64,000 bases of DNA from Bacillus sp. B15-48 (GTDB taxonomy: Bacteria > Bacillota > Bacilli > Bacillales > Cytobacillaceae): assembly GCF_016879755.1 (NCBI RefSeq), contig NZ_WOFU01000006.1, positions 186,001-250,000 of the forward strand, in the 5' to 3' direction. This document shows, piece after piece, positions 25,519 through 34,450 of the stretch. The notes below the pieces were generated by a model. It did not search any database. It saw nothing but the letters and a program-made list of their open reading frames with translations, and was not told the origin of the DNA. Every line of letters begins with the position of its first letter. Position 1 is the first letter of the stretch. A program made the position numbers and the translations under genes.

Positions 25519-26967
25519 TTAAAGAATGGGCGAAAGTAGTCTAGAAACAGATTCTTTTAATTGAATCCATCTCGATCGATTTTGATATTCTTCTAAAGTT
25601 AGTAATTTGGATTGGGAAACGTCTTGTGCAAAAGCCTGTCTCAACTGTTTAGAAATTTCTTTATCGTATATAAAGGCATTGATTTCAAAATTCAAGTTCA
25701 AACTTCTTATGTCAATATTGGCTGTCCCAACAGAAGATATTTCGTCATCAATTACGATTGTTTTGGCATGTAGGAAACCATTATCATAAATATATACCTT
25801 TGCTCCGGCTTTTAATAATTCACCAACATTCGATAATGTGGCCCAATAAACAAACATATGGTCGGGCTTGTTAGGTATCATAATATTGACTTCGACACCT
25901 GATAGACAGGCGATTCGAATGGTATCAAGTAGACTGGCATCAGGAATAAAGTAAGGTGTCTGTATAAGTATGGATTTTTTGGCAAGGGAAATCATTTTTA
26001 TATATCCATTTTTTATTTGGGACCATTCGGAATCTGGACCGCTGGTAACGATTTGTAGACCAACTGTTCCACTATACACTGGTTTGGGGAAAAGAATTGG
26101 ATTATAATCGATATCATTGCTGTATGACGCTTGGTTCCAATCGAGTATAAAACGGGTTTGGATGGCATGAACGGAAGTCCCTTGAATCCTTAGATGGGTG
26201 TCACGCCAATACCCAAATCGAGGGTCCTCGCCTAGGTACTCATCTCCAATATTAAATCCACCTATATATCCAATTTGTCCGTCAATAATCACAATTTTCC
26301 GATGGTTTCTATAGTTAAGTCGAAAATTAATTAAACGAAATTTAGAAGGAAAGAAGATTTCCACTTCCCCGCCAGCCTTTCGTAATTCAGCAAAAAAACG
26401 TCTTGATAAGACTCTTGAGCCTAATTCATCATAAAGGACTCTCACCTTTACGCCATCTTTTGCTTTTTGAATTAGTGCGTCTCTAATTTTTTTTCCGAGT
26501 TTATCTTTTTTTATGATGTAATATTGCAGATGTATATGGTGTGTTGCTGCCTGTATATCTAGGAGGAGACGGTTAAACTTATCGTTTCCATCTGTAATGA
26601 CCTCAACATCGTTATCGCGAGTAAGTGGTGCATCATTACCTAATAAATGTAAATAAATAAGTTCTTGAGCGGTGAATTCTGGTTTTTTGCGATATTCAAA
26701 CATACCTGAGCGCATCTCTTCAAGCTGCAAGCTAATTTCATTTTCAATTCCGATTTTTTTCTTGTCTTCCCATGTGAACAGACGAGCCCTAGTAAGGTTT
26801 TGCCCTAAAAATAAATATAAAACGAAACCAAGTACGGGGATAAATGATAAAACAAGAAGCCAAGCCCAAGCGGAGCTAGCATCACGTCGTTCGACAAAAA
26901 CGACGATAATTGCAAAAATGATATTTAAAACTAGAATAAATCCGAGAAGAATCGTCGTAATATCCAT
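25519..26967 (-). CDS. clsA: Cardiolipin synthase ClsA (YwnE type)
   Basis: Membrane phospholipase-D-family enzyme joining two phosphatidylglycerols. With the ATG at 26967 (AAAGGGG site) it is 482 residues, the length of B. subtilis ClsA; a start six codons upstream is less likely. Two N-terminal membrane spans (residues 5-25 and 33-55) carry the SSAWAWLLVLSFIPVLGF block. The two catalytic HKD motifs are HRKIVIIDG (His222) and HAKTIVIDD (His400). Monocistronic, convergent with the AI-2E gene. Confidence 0.95.
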   Translation of the reverse strand: MDITTILLGFILVLNIIFAIIVVFVERRDASSAWAWLLVLSFIPVLGFVLYLFLGQNLTRARLFTWEDKKKIGIENEISLQLEEMRSGMFEYRKKPEFTAQELIYLHLLGNDAPLTRDNDVEVITDGNDKFNRLLLDIQAATHHIHLQYYIIKKDKLGKKIRDALIQKAKDGVKVRVLYDELGSRVLSRRFFAELRKAGGEVEIFFPSKFRLINFRLNYRNHRKIVIIDGQIGYIGGFNIGDEYLGEDPRFGYWRDTHLRIQGTSVHAIQTRFILDWNQASYSNDIDYNPILFPKPVYSGTVGLQIVTSGPDSEWSQIKNGYIKMISLAKKSILIQTPYFIPDASLLDTIRIACLSGVEVNIMIPNKPDHMFVYWATLSNVGELLKAGAKVYIYDNGFLHAKTIVIDDEISSVGTANIDIRSLNLNFEINAFIYDKEISKQLRQAFAQDVSQSKLLTLEEYQNRSRWIQLKESVSRLLSPIL

Positions 26968-27289
26968 AGTACCCCTTTCTGTCATTCCAAGATTTTACCT
27001 CTTATTATAACTGACAATGAAGCTTTCCATCATGACTAATTATCTCATATTTATACCTTTTATTTCGATTCATTTCCTTTCTAGTATTTCCTTGTCCATT
27101 ATATATTCATAAATATAAGATACGATATGTACAAAGTGTACGCAAAAGAACTTGGATGAATTATATATATAAACCAAAAAAAAGATATATTAACGGCAGG
27201 TATTTGTAATTAAATATATCTATTTGAATAAAAAATTTTAATGAACAATTGAAAACTAAAAAATATCATTAATTTTCACAAAATCTCCA

Positions 27290-27319
27290 TTGACAAATGA
27301 CATTGAAAATCATTATCAT
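27290..27319 (+). promoter_or_regulatory. Promoter with overlapping Fur box
   Basis: TTGACA at 27290-27295 is followed by TGAAAATCATTATCA (27304-27318), matching the 7-1-7 Fur consensus at all but one position. The Fur box covers the -10 region (TATCAT). The divergent gap 26968-27355 is otherwise AT-rich without a gene. Confidence 0.8.
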
Positions 27320-27355
27320 TTAGGTAGTTAGAAAAAAACTTATGAGGTGGAAACG

Positions 27356-28318
27356 ATGAAGAAAAAATGGCAATCATTTATCCTAATTTTAATAATGGCT
27401 TTATTTGCTGCTGGTTGTGGTACAGATTCAAACGGAAACAATGCTAGGGAATCAGACGACAATGGCGAGCAAAAAGAGACTTTGACGATTACGCATGAAC
27501 TCGGTGAAACAACAGTAGAAAAAAACCCTGAAACGGTCATTGTATTTGATTACGGTGTACTTGATTCTTTAGATTTGCTTGGTATTGAAGTGACAGGTGT
27601 ACCTAAACAGACATTGCCTGCATATCTTTCAAAATACAATGATGAAAAATATGAACATGTTGGCGGCTTAAAAGAACCTGATTTTGAAAAAATTCACAGT
27701 TTATCACCAGACTTAATCATTATCTCAACAAGACAGCTAGAAGCGTATGATGAACTAAGTGAAATTGCTCCGACTCTATTTATCCAGCTTGATACGAACA
27801 ATTACCTGGAATCATATAAACAAAATACAAGACTACTTGGAGAGATTTTTGAAAAGGAAGCAGAAGTAGAGGTCGAACTTGTTAAAGTTGAAGAAGCAAT
27901 TAAGGAATTAAACGAAAAAGCATCGGCCAATGACGAAACTGGTTTGATTATTTTAGCGAATGAAGGAAATATTAGTGCATATGGTCCGGGGTCAAGGTTT
28001 GGATTGCTCCATGATGAATTTGGTGTAAAACCAGCAGATGAGAACATTGAAGTATCAACACATGGTCAAAATGTTTCATTCGAATATTTAAGAGAGAAAG
28101 ATCCGGACTATTTATTTATTGTAGACCGTGGAGCCGTTGTTGAAGGCGGACAGTCTTCTGCTCAATCAATCGTAGAAAACAACAAACTTATTGAAAATAT
28201 TAAAGCAGTTAAGAATGATAATGTAGTCTATTTAAATGCAGATTATTGGTACCTAGCAGGTGGGGGGCTCATTTCTGTAGCTGAAATGGTCAAGGAAATA
28301 GAAGCTGGAATTCAATAA
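27356..28318 (+). CDS. yclQ: Siderophore-binding lipoprotein (YclQ/FatB-like)
   Basis: Iron-siderophore ABC transporter binding protein, about 320 residues from the ATG at 27356 (GAGGTGG site). Lipobox LFAAGC after a 20-residue signal. LPAYLSKYNDEKYEHVGGLKEPDFEKI, LIIISTRQLEAYDELSEIAPT and STHGQNVSFEYL align with B. subtilis YclQ, a petrobactin-binding protein. A Fur box lies in its promoter. No permease or ATPase genes are next to it, so it must use a system encoded elsewhere. Confidence 0.9.
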   Translation: MKKKWQSFILILIMALFAAGCGTDSNGNNARESDDNGEQKETLTITHELGETTVEKNPETVIVFDYGVLDSLDLLGIEVTGVPKQTLPAYLSKYNDEKYEHVGGLKEPDFEKIHSLSPDLIIISTRQLEAYDELSEIAPTLFIQLDTNNYLESYKQNTRLLGEIFEKEAEVEVELVKVEEAIKELNEKASANDETGLIILANEGNISAYGPGSRFGLLHDEFGVKPADENIEVSTHGQNVSFEYLREKDPDYLFIVDRGAVVEGGQSSAQSIVENNKLIENIKAVKNDNVVYLNADYWYLAGGGLISVAEMVKEIEAGIQ

Positions 28319-28325
28319 TGAAAGG

Positions 28326-28371
28326 AAAAAGGGCTGTGATAACAATTGCTGTTAGTCACGGCCTTTTTTTG
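28326..28371 (+). terminator. Terminator of the siderophore-binding protein gene
   Basis: AAAGGGCTGTGATAACA / TGTTAGTCACGGCCTTTTTTT. Confidence 0.85.
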
Positions 28372-28505
28372 TGTAATTGTTGTACAATAAATTTATAATA
28401 TTCATTGTAATCCGGATGTAGAAACTATACCATCTATATTATACAAGTTGACATGATAGATGGTCGTTGTGCTAAGTAATTATGAAAAAGTTGGGGGTCG
28501 GAACT

Positions 28506-29054
28506 ATGGCAATTCGGGATGTGCCATTAAAAGAGAAAAGTATTGTATTTATTGGCTTCATGGGCGTTGGCAAAACATCGATTGGTAAGTTTGTTGCCAA
28601 AAAACTTTATCGAGATTTTGTTGATATCGATGAGGAGATTGAAAAGGAGTTTAACATGCCAGTAACGCAAATCTTTGCTGAGTATGGTGAAAAAACATTC
28701 AGGGAGAAGGAAAAGCAATTAATAACTGATTATTGTAATCAGAAGTTACAGATTATTTCAGTTGGCGGTGGAGCTTTCCTTCAGGAAGAAATTAAAAAGA
28801 TTTGTCTTTCGACCTGTATTGTTTTCTACCTAGACTTATCTTGGGATTCGTGGAAAGAACGGATAAGCCTGATTATCGACAGCCGCCCAGTGCTGCAAGG
28901 CAGATCGCTTAAAGACATTGAAGAACTATTTTATAGCAGGCAAGAAATCTATTCCGATCATCACTCAAAGGTAACAACGGATAATCAAGATATTGAAGAA
29001 ATTGCTGACTATATTGTTGAGTCTTTAAAGCTTGCATGGGAACTTTATGATTAA
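28506..29054 (+). CDS. Shikimate kinase-like protein
   Basis: About 182 residues from the ATG at 28506; eight codons upstream is another ATG, but GGGGGTCGG precedes the chosen one. P-loop GFMGVGKT (residues 17-24), DIDEEIEK (shikimate/Mg aspartate region), FREKEK and VGGGAF are shikimate-kinase signatures, followed by a lid with SRPVLQGR. The reaction would be ATP-dependent phosphorylation of shikimate. The proximity to aroD fits, but the two genes are 178 bases apart and may not be one operon. Confidence 0.83.
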   Translation: MAIRDVPLKEKSIVFIGFMGVGKTSIGKFVAKKLYRDFVDIDEEIEKEFNMPVTQIFAEYGEKTFREKEKQLITDYCNQKLQIISVGGGAFLQEEIKKICLSTCIVFYLDLSWDSWKERISLIIDSRPVLQGRSLKDIEELFYSRQEIYSDHHSKVTTDNQDIEEIADYIVESLKLAWELYD

Positions 29055-29232
29055 TAATTAATGTGGAGTCCGTGAAGGTCGAACTATTTTAACTATGTTA
29101 GAAAGATCGGAGCTTTTGATGACTCTACTAATAATCTTCTGGAAGAACTGAAAATTCGAGCTCTCGTAAATGCTGACTCACTTCTCAGTGTTTGAGATTA
29201 ACATTTGAGATGCGTATGAAGGGGGGAAATAA

Positions 29233-29997
29233 ATGAAACGAATCATAAAAGTAAGAGGGGTTACAATTGGTGAAGGGGCACCTAAAATATGTGTGCCGAT
29301 GGTAGGGACCACATTAATGCAATTAAAAGAAGAAGCTTTTGCCTTGAAATCAGTTGATTTAGATGTCATTGAATGGCGCGTTGACTTTTTCGAAGAGGTA
29401 GAAATACTCGAAAAGGTTCAGGATGCGCTCACGGAGATTCGTAAGATTTTACCTGATACTCCACTTATTTTCACTTTCCGCAGTGCAAAAGAAGGCGGAG
29501 AAAAAGAGGTTAGTCCTAATTATTACCGAGATTTAAATAAGACAATCGTCGAAACTGGATTGATAGATATTGTTGATGTCGAGCTTTTTAGTCAGGAGAG
29601 CGATTTAAAGACACTCATTGAAGCCGCCCATTCCAACCAGGTCTATGTTATTCTATCGAATCATGATTTCGAAAAGACACCGGCTAAAGAGGAAATTGTA
29701 TCGCGATTACGAAGGGCACAAGAATTGGGTGGCGACCTTCCGAAAATAGCTGTCATGCCAAAGGACGCTCATGACGTATTGACCTTACTTGAAGCTACCG
29801 TTGTCATGTCAGAGCAATTTGCTGAAACTCCAATTATAACGATGTCCATGGCTGGGAAAGGGATGGTTAGCCGTCTTTCAGGTGAGGTATTTGGTTCAGC
29901 TTTGACCTTTGGAGCAGCCAGGAAGGCTTCTGCTCCTGGACAAGTGGATGTAGTGGAGCTAAGAAAGATATTATCGATGTTGCATAAAAACTTATAA
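29233..29997 (+). CDS. aroD: Type I 3-dehydroquinate dehydratase AroD
   Basis: A 254-residue TIM-barrel enzyme converting 3-dehydroquinate to 3-dehydroshikimate. EWRVDFF (residues 47-53), the catalytic His144 in SNHDFEKTP, the Schiff-base Lys171 in PKIAVMPKDAHD, and the final MSMAGKG loop are all present. Start ATG after AAGGGGGG. The 178 bases between the kinase gene and this gene show no clear promoter or riboswitch. Confidence 0.94.
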   Translation: MKRIIKVRGVTIGEGAPKICVPMVGTTLMQLKEEAFALKSVDLDVIEWRVDFFEEVEILEKVQDALTEIRKILPDTPLIFTFRSAKEGGEKEVSPNYYRDLNKTIVETGLIDIVDVELFSQESDLKTLIEAAHSNQVYVILSNHDFEKTPAKEEIVSRLRRAQELGGDLPKIAVMPKDAHDVLTLLEATVVMSEQFAETPIITMSMAGKGMVSRLSGEVFGSALTFGAARKASAPGQVDVVELRKILSMLHKNL

Positions 29998-30038
29998 AAA
30001 AATGCGGAGGCGTTCGAATGAGAACATCTCCGCTTTTT
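29996..30038. terminator. Bidirectional terminator between aroD and yfkAB
   Basis: AAAAATGCGGAG / CTCCGCTTTTT with an inner GCGTTC / GAAC stem; A and T runs on both sides serve both convergent genes. Confidence 0.8.
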
Positions 30039-30039
30039 G

Positions 30040-31167
30040 TCAATTAAATGTAATTTTTGCACGGCCATCTTGAAAATTTATATTAGGATAATAATTATCT
30101 TTTACGAGAATATTAGGTCCAAGGCATTTTACTGAAGGGCAATGGCAGTTAAGAGAAACGGCAAATTTTGATTTCAGCCAATCGTGATAGACATCATCTA
30201 GGCTATCATTCTTAATATTTCCAAGGATAGGAATATCACCGAAATCCGTTACAATGATATCTCCGCTAAAAATATTTACATTCAATCTTGAACGGCCATC
30301 TGGATCATTCCTAATCGTAATATTTTCTTCGGAGGATAATCGTTGCAATAACTGAAGATCCTCATGTGATTGGTTGCATGCATAAAAGGGTAGCGTCCCG
30401 AACAGCATCCAAATAGAAGAGTTGCGAAAATCTAATATTTGATGGATAGCTGTTCTTAATTCATCAAGTGTCAATGTGATTAGTGATGAAGCATAGTCAA
30501 CTGGATACATTGGATGAATTTCATGCCGTTTGCAAGCCATTTCTTCAGTAATCTGTTGATGGATTTTTTTAAGATAAGGCAAGGTCCGTTTATTAAGCAT
30601 CGTTTCCGCTGAGACCAGTACATTCGTTTTAGAAAGTGCTTTACTGTTATCAATCATTTTCTTAAACAATGCTTCGCGTTGTTTAAGAGAAGGTTTGCGT
30701 TCCATCATTGCGAAACCAGCTTCAATAAAGTCCTTTTCTGTCCCCCAGTTGTGAGAAATATGTAAAACGTCAAGATAGGGAAGGATTCTTTCGTAACGGT
30801 TTAAATCCATCGTTAAGTTCGAATTTAATTGAGTATAGATTCCCCTTTCATGAGCATACTTTAAGATTGGATAGACATAATTTTCAACAGATTTAGTTGA
30901 TAGCATCGGTTCCCCACCAGTAATACTAATTGAACGAAGATCAGGAATTTCCTCTAACCTTTTTAGAAGTAGTTCAAGTGGGAGTCCTGCCGGGTCTTTC
31001 GGGCTTAGTGTATATCCTACGGCACAATGTTCGCAACGCATATTACATAAAGTTGTTGTTGTAAATTCGATATTTGATAAAACGTTTTTTCCGTGTTCAT
31101 CGATATCCATATATGCTTCCCAAGGGTCATAATTCGGGCTAAGTTTTTTTTTCGTTTTTATCGCCAT
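30040..31167 (-). CDS. yfkAB: Radical SAM / CxCxxxxC protein YfkAB
   Basis: A 375-residue radical SAM protein. The iron-sulfur site is CNMRCEHC (about residues 42-49), followed by ITGGEPML. The C-terminal CHCPSVKC supplies the second cysteine motif that defines the YfkAB family, where B. subtilis genes yfkA and yfkB correspond to one intact reading frame. Function unknown; the second motif suggests an auxiliary cluster and possibly peptide or protein modification. Start ATG with AGGAGTG site. Confidence 0.88.
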   Translation of the reverse strand: MAIKTKKKLSPNYDPWEAYMDIDEHGKNVLSNIEFTTTTLCNMRCEHCAVGYTLSPKDPAGLPLELLLKRLEEIPDLRSISITGGEPMLSTKSVENYVYPILKYAHERGIYTQLNSNLTMDLNRYERILPYLDVLHISHNWGTEKDFIEAGFAMMERKPSLKQREALFKKMIDNSKALSKTNVLVSAETMLNKRTLPYLKKIHQQITEEMACKRHEIHPMYPVDYASSLITLTLDELRTAIHQILDFRNSSIWMLFGTLPFYACNQSHEDLQLLQRLSSEENITIRNDPDGRSRLNVNIFSGDIIVTDFGDIPILGNIKNDSLDDVYHDWLKSKFAVSLNCHCPSVKCLGPNILVKDNYYPNINFQDGRAKITFN

Positions 31168-31416
31168 TGTAACACTCCTTTAAATATCCCCAATGATTAT
31201 TATTCAATCAATTTGTAAGCAAGTCAATTGGTGTTTAAAATCGCTCCCCACAAAGAGGGGGGGCATCTTAGAAAGTATATACAAACTTATGATTCTATGA
31301 AACTATTTTTCGTTTTTATCGTTTATAATAAAGCGAAACATCATTAGGAAGAGGGATTCATTTCCCACTGATGGTTATTTTGCAATAAAAATTTTCTCGT
31401 GGAGAGTGTCCTATTC

Positions 31417-31989
31417 GTGAAAAAGAAAAGGTCTCACAGCGGTGTGATCACATTTGTGCTTTTATTCATTGCTTTTATTATCTATATTCAGTTTTTAGAG
31501 AAAACAGCCCATTATGAAAATAGTGAGTTGCCAGAAGGTTTGCATCCAATCGTTGCACAAAAAGCGGAACAATTGGTTCATAATGGAAGGAAACGAGGAA
31601 TCGAGATAATCATAACGGATGATTTTCGCAGTTTTGATGAGCAGAATCGTCTTTATGAAACAGGAAGGACGAAGGAAGGGAGCATTGTCACACAGGCCAA
31701 GGGAGGAGAATCGTATCATAATTTCGGATTAGCGATTGACTTTGCGATTAAAAAGAGCAATGGAGAAGTAATTTGGGATATGACATACGACGGCAATGGG
31801 AATGGCCAATCGGATTGGATGGAAGTTGTCGAGATTGCCAAAAGTTTGGGGTTTGAATGGGGAGGGGATTGGAAGCATTTTAAAGACTACCCCCATTTAC
31901 AAATGAATTTTGGGCTTTCGATTAGAGACTTAAACAGAGGGAAACGCCCACCTAGTGAAATCGTAAATGCTGCTTCAATGAATAATTAA
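31417..31989 (+). CDS. cwlK: L,D-type peptidoglycan peptidase, CwlK-like (M15)
   Basis: A 190-residue membrane-anchored M15-family peptidase. The GTG at 31417 is preferred (GGAGAGTG site). One membrane span near residues 10-30 is followed by the catalytic domain: SYHNFGLAIDFAI (zinc ligands His and Asp), WDMTYDGNGNG, and KHFKDYPHLQM (third zinc ligand). This is the zinc-site layout of VanY/CwlK enzymes. It would cleave peptide cross-bridges of the cell wall outside the membrane. Confidence 0.87.
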   Translation: MKKKRSHSGVITFVLLFIAFIIYIQFLEKTAHYENSELPEGLHPIVAQKAEQLVHNGRKRGIEIIITDDFRSFDEQNRLYETGRTKEGSIVTQAKGGESYHNFGLAIDFAIKKSNGEVIWDMTYDGNGNGQSDWMEVVEIAKSLGFEWGGDWKHFKDYPHLQMNFGLSIRDLNRGKRPPSEIVNAASMNN

Positions 31990-32024
31990 AAAGAAGGCAG
32001 TAAATATGACTGCCTTCTTTTTTG
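31988..32024. terminator. Bidirectional terminator
   Basis: AAAAAGAAGGCAG / CTGCCTTCTTTTTT between convergent cwlK and NDH-2 genes. Confidence 0.85.
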
Positions 32025-32033
32025 AACGATCAT

Positions 32034-33263
32034 CTATTTTTGTTTGTTAATGGATACTTGAAGATAAGGCTTTTGGATTTTGGCAAACTGTTTAACAACT
32101 AAACTTGGTCCTCCAAGAACAAACAAATATCTTGCTTCAATAACTTGTTTCATTAAAGCCGCAAATAGACCAGAAATTTTTAAACCATAGACTTTTCCTA
32201 CTGCAGCTGTCGCACCAATGGAAGCGACCGTTCCCTTATGGTCGTATTGAAATTCTTTTAGACTTTCCCCCCGAATAGCTGCAACAAGATTCGGGCCGCA
32301 TCGTTCCGCTTGTTGGATGGCAACTTGAGCTGTAGGAGGAAGTGATTCATGTTCGTTTTTCATGAATAGAGCAGAATCGCCAATACAAAATACATTTTCC
32401 ATTCCTTCAACACGAAGGTACTTGTCAACCTTCACCCGGCTTCTTTCTATAGGAAGAGGTAAGTTTTCTAGTAGCCGGTTGCCTCTTACTCCGCCAGACC
32501 AAATTAACGTTCTAGTCGGAATGGTTGTACCATCATCAAGTGTAATACTGCTAGCTGTACATTCAGCAATTTTTGTAGCCGTCATTAGCTCGACACCATG
32601 TTTTCTTACATAGTCTGTTGTAAATTCAACAGCTTTTTGTTCGAATCCTGGGAGTACTGAATTTGATGCCTCGATATTAATAATTCTCGTTTTCTCCACA
32701 GGAATTTCATATGTTTTACATAACTGCGGAATAGCTTCCACGAGTTCTCCAATCATTTCAATTCCGGTAAAACCAGCACCGGCTACGGCAAAGGTTAGCC
32801 GCGAGCGATCTTGGTCGGTTTTGAAAGCTTCAAACTGATGCAAGATATGATGGTAAATTGCTTTCGTACTTCTAAAGCTTCTAATTTTAAAGGCGTTCTC
32901 TTCTATACCGGGAATTCCGAATGTATTGACATCGAAGCCTAGAGAAAGCAATAAATAGTCATAATTGAATGTTTCTCCATTTTCAAGCTTTACTAATTGC
33001 TCTTCAAAATCAACTGTAGACACTGTCCCTTTTTTAAAATTAATTTTATTTGTCTTTAGTAGTTCTGGTATATGAAGTGTGACTTTATCATCAGTAGCAG
33101 TCCCAGAACCTGTTTTATGAAGTTGAGTAGCGATATAGTGATATTCATGTTTATTAATAAGTGTTACCTCTGCTTCGTTTTCATGTAATAGCTTCTCAAG
33201 TTTTCTACTAGTAACCACTCCACCATAGCCGCCACCTAAAATGATAATTTTCTTTTTTTCCAT
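32034..33263 (-). CDS. Type II NADH dehydrogenase (NDH-2, YumB/YjlD-like)
   Basis: A 409-residue single-subunit flavoprotein oxidising NADH and reducing menaquinone. The start is ATG 33263 (AAGGGG site), not the ORF's upstream start, which would add 29 residues and run through the promoter. The FAD motif is GGGYGG (residues 9-14) and the NAD-binding motif GAGFTG lies near 160. VFCIGDSALF and PPTAQVAIQQAERCGPNL are FAD-domain signatures. The C terminus is amphipathic, consistent with peripheral membrane binding. Two Rex-like operators lie upstream. Confidence 0.88.
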   Translation of the reverse strand: MEKKKIIILGGGYGGVVTSRKLEKLLHENEAEVTLINKHEYHYIATQLHKTGSGTATDDKVTLHIPELLKTNKINFKKGTVSTVDFEEQLVKLENGETFNYDYLLLSLGFDVNTFGIPGIEENAFKIRSFRSTKAIYHHILHQFEAFKTDQDRSRLTFAVAGAGFTGIEMIGELVEAIPQLCKTYEIPVEKTRIINIEASNSVLPGFEQKAVEFTTDYVRKHGVELMTATKIAECTASSITLDDGTTIPTRTLIWSGGVRGNRLLENLPLPIERSRVKVDKYLRVEGMENVFCIGDSALFMKNEHESLPPTAQVAIQQAERCGPNLVAAIRGESLKEFQYDHKGTVASIGATAAVGKVYGLKISGLFAALMKQVIEARYLFVLGGPSLVVKQFAKIQKPYLQVSINKQK

Positions 33264-33301
33264 TGTTACCCCTTCTTTCCCTGAGATTTCCGATTCTTTC
33301 A

Positions 33302-33374
33302 TTGTGAATATATTCACATTTATACTTAAAAAAATAAATCGGACCAGCAACTCTATATGTGAATTGTTTCACAA
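33302..33374 (-). promoter_or_regulatory. Two Rex-type operators upstream of NDH-2
   Basis: TTGTGAATATATTCACAT (33302-33319) and ATGTGAATTGTTTCACAA (33357-33374) both fit the 18-bp Rex consensus (TTGTGAA-N4-TTCACAA) with one mismatch each. They bracket about 37 bases that should hold the promoter. The rest of the 33264-33638 gap shows no gene. Confidence 0.78.
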
Positions 33375-33638
33375 TTGATATGTTTTTAGAATACGCCATG
33401 TCTAATGGAAAATCAATGAAATTCCTTTGGGGATTATGACAAATTTTTGAACAATGCCGAATAAACATGAAAGCAAGTGGGAATAATATTTCTCTGCATT
33501 GTCTTTATGCCTATTTTTTGTCAGGATTTTTTATACGAATGGAAACAAGCAGTGTTTGGGTAACCTGTAATAGGGACAAAAAATGGAAAGTTGGAGGAAT
33601 ACGCATAATATTATGTTAAGAAAGGTGAAACAAAGAAT

Positions 33639-34448
33639 ATGAAATCAGGTGAATTGCTGATTATTGGCGGGAATGAGGAAAAATGCAAAACCGGAGATAT
33701 TCTTAATACATTTGTAGATCTTTCGAGAAAAAGAAAGGGACCAATGGGTATCCTTCCTTCTGCCTCGGAAATTCCAGATGAAGTAAGTAAAGATTATATA
33801 AAAGTATTTAAAAAGCTTGGTGTGACCGACGTTGAAGTAATAAATGTGAATGATCGGGATGAAGCAGATGACCCAAAGGTCCTGGAGACAGTGACTGAAT
33901 TAGGAGCACTTTTTATTACTGGCGGAGATCAAAATAGGCTTGCAGACATCATTCGAGAGACAAAATTACATACTCTCCTCATAGAATTATGGAAATCAGG
34001 CTTAGTAATCGGTGGTACAAGTGCCGGTGCCTCGATTATGGGGGAAGAAATGATTATTTATTCTGAGATGAAGAATAATGAAGAGGAACGATTGCGGATT
34101 GAAATGGGAAAAGGGTTTGGTTTCGAAAAGAAACTATTAATTGACCAACACTTCTCCCAACGCGCACGATTTGGGAGGCTTATTAGCGCGATTGCGGAGA
34201 ATAGGGAATTAGTAGGAATTGGAATTGATGAGAATACCGCCATCATCGTAAAGGGTGATCAATTTGAAGTCATTGGAGAACATCAAGTATTTGTAGTTGA
34301 TGGCAAGGATGGAAGCCTCGTTGAGTTTACCCGCACAGATAATGGTGGGGAAGAGTTAACGATTACTGATTTTAAATTGCATGCTTTGACGAATGGGTTT
34401 TGTTTTAATTTATCATCAAGGAAAATCATGAAAAGGAAAGAGGCATAG
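33639..34448 (+). CDS. cphB: Cyanophycinase CphB
   Basis: A 269-residue serine peptidase of the peptidase E/S51 family, degrading cyanophycin (Asp-Arg polymer) to beta-Asp-Arg dipeptides. The nucleophile is Ser128 in GGTSAGAS. FITGGDQNRL (near residue 91), the IDQHFSQRARFGRL segment (near 168) and GIGIDENTA are family motifs. There is no signal peptide, so it is an intracellular type. It lies two bases upstream of cphA and surely shares its transcript. Start ATG with AAAGGTG site. Confidence 0.93.
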   Translation: MKSGELLIIGGNEEKCKTGDILNTFVDLSRKRKGPMGILPSASEIPDEVSKDYIKVFKKLGVTDVEVINVNDRDEADDPKVLETVTELGALFITGGDQNRLADIIRETKLHTLLIELWKSGLVIGGTSAGASIMGEEMIIYSEMKNNEEERLRIEMGKGFGFEKKLLIDQHFSQRARFGRLISAIAENRELVGIGIDENTAIIVKGDQFEVIGEHQVFVVDGKDGSLVEFTRTDNGGEELTITDFKLHALTNGFCFNLSSRKIMKRKEA

Positions 34449-34450
34449 TA

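Noticed and set aside
29055-29232. T-box riboswitch before aroD
   Set aside because: No T-box TGGNACCGCG sequence or anti-terminator arrangement is visible.
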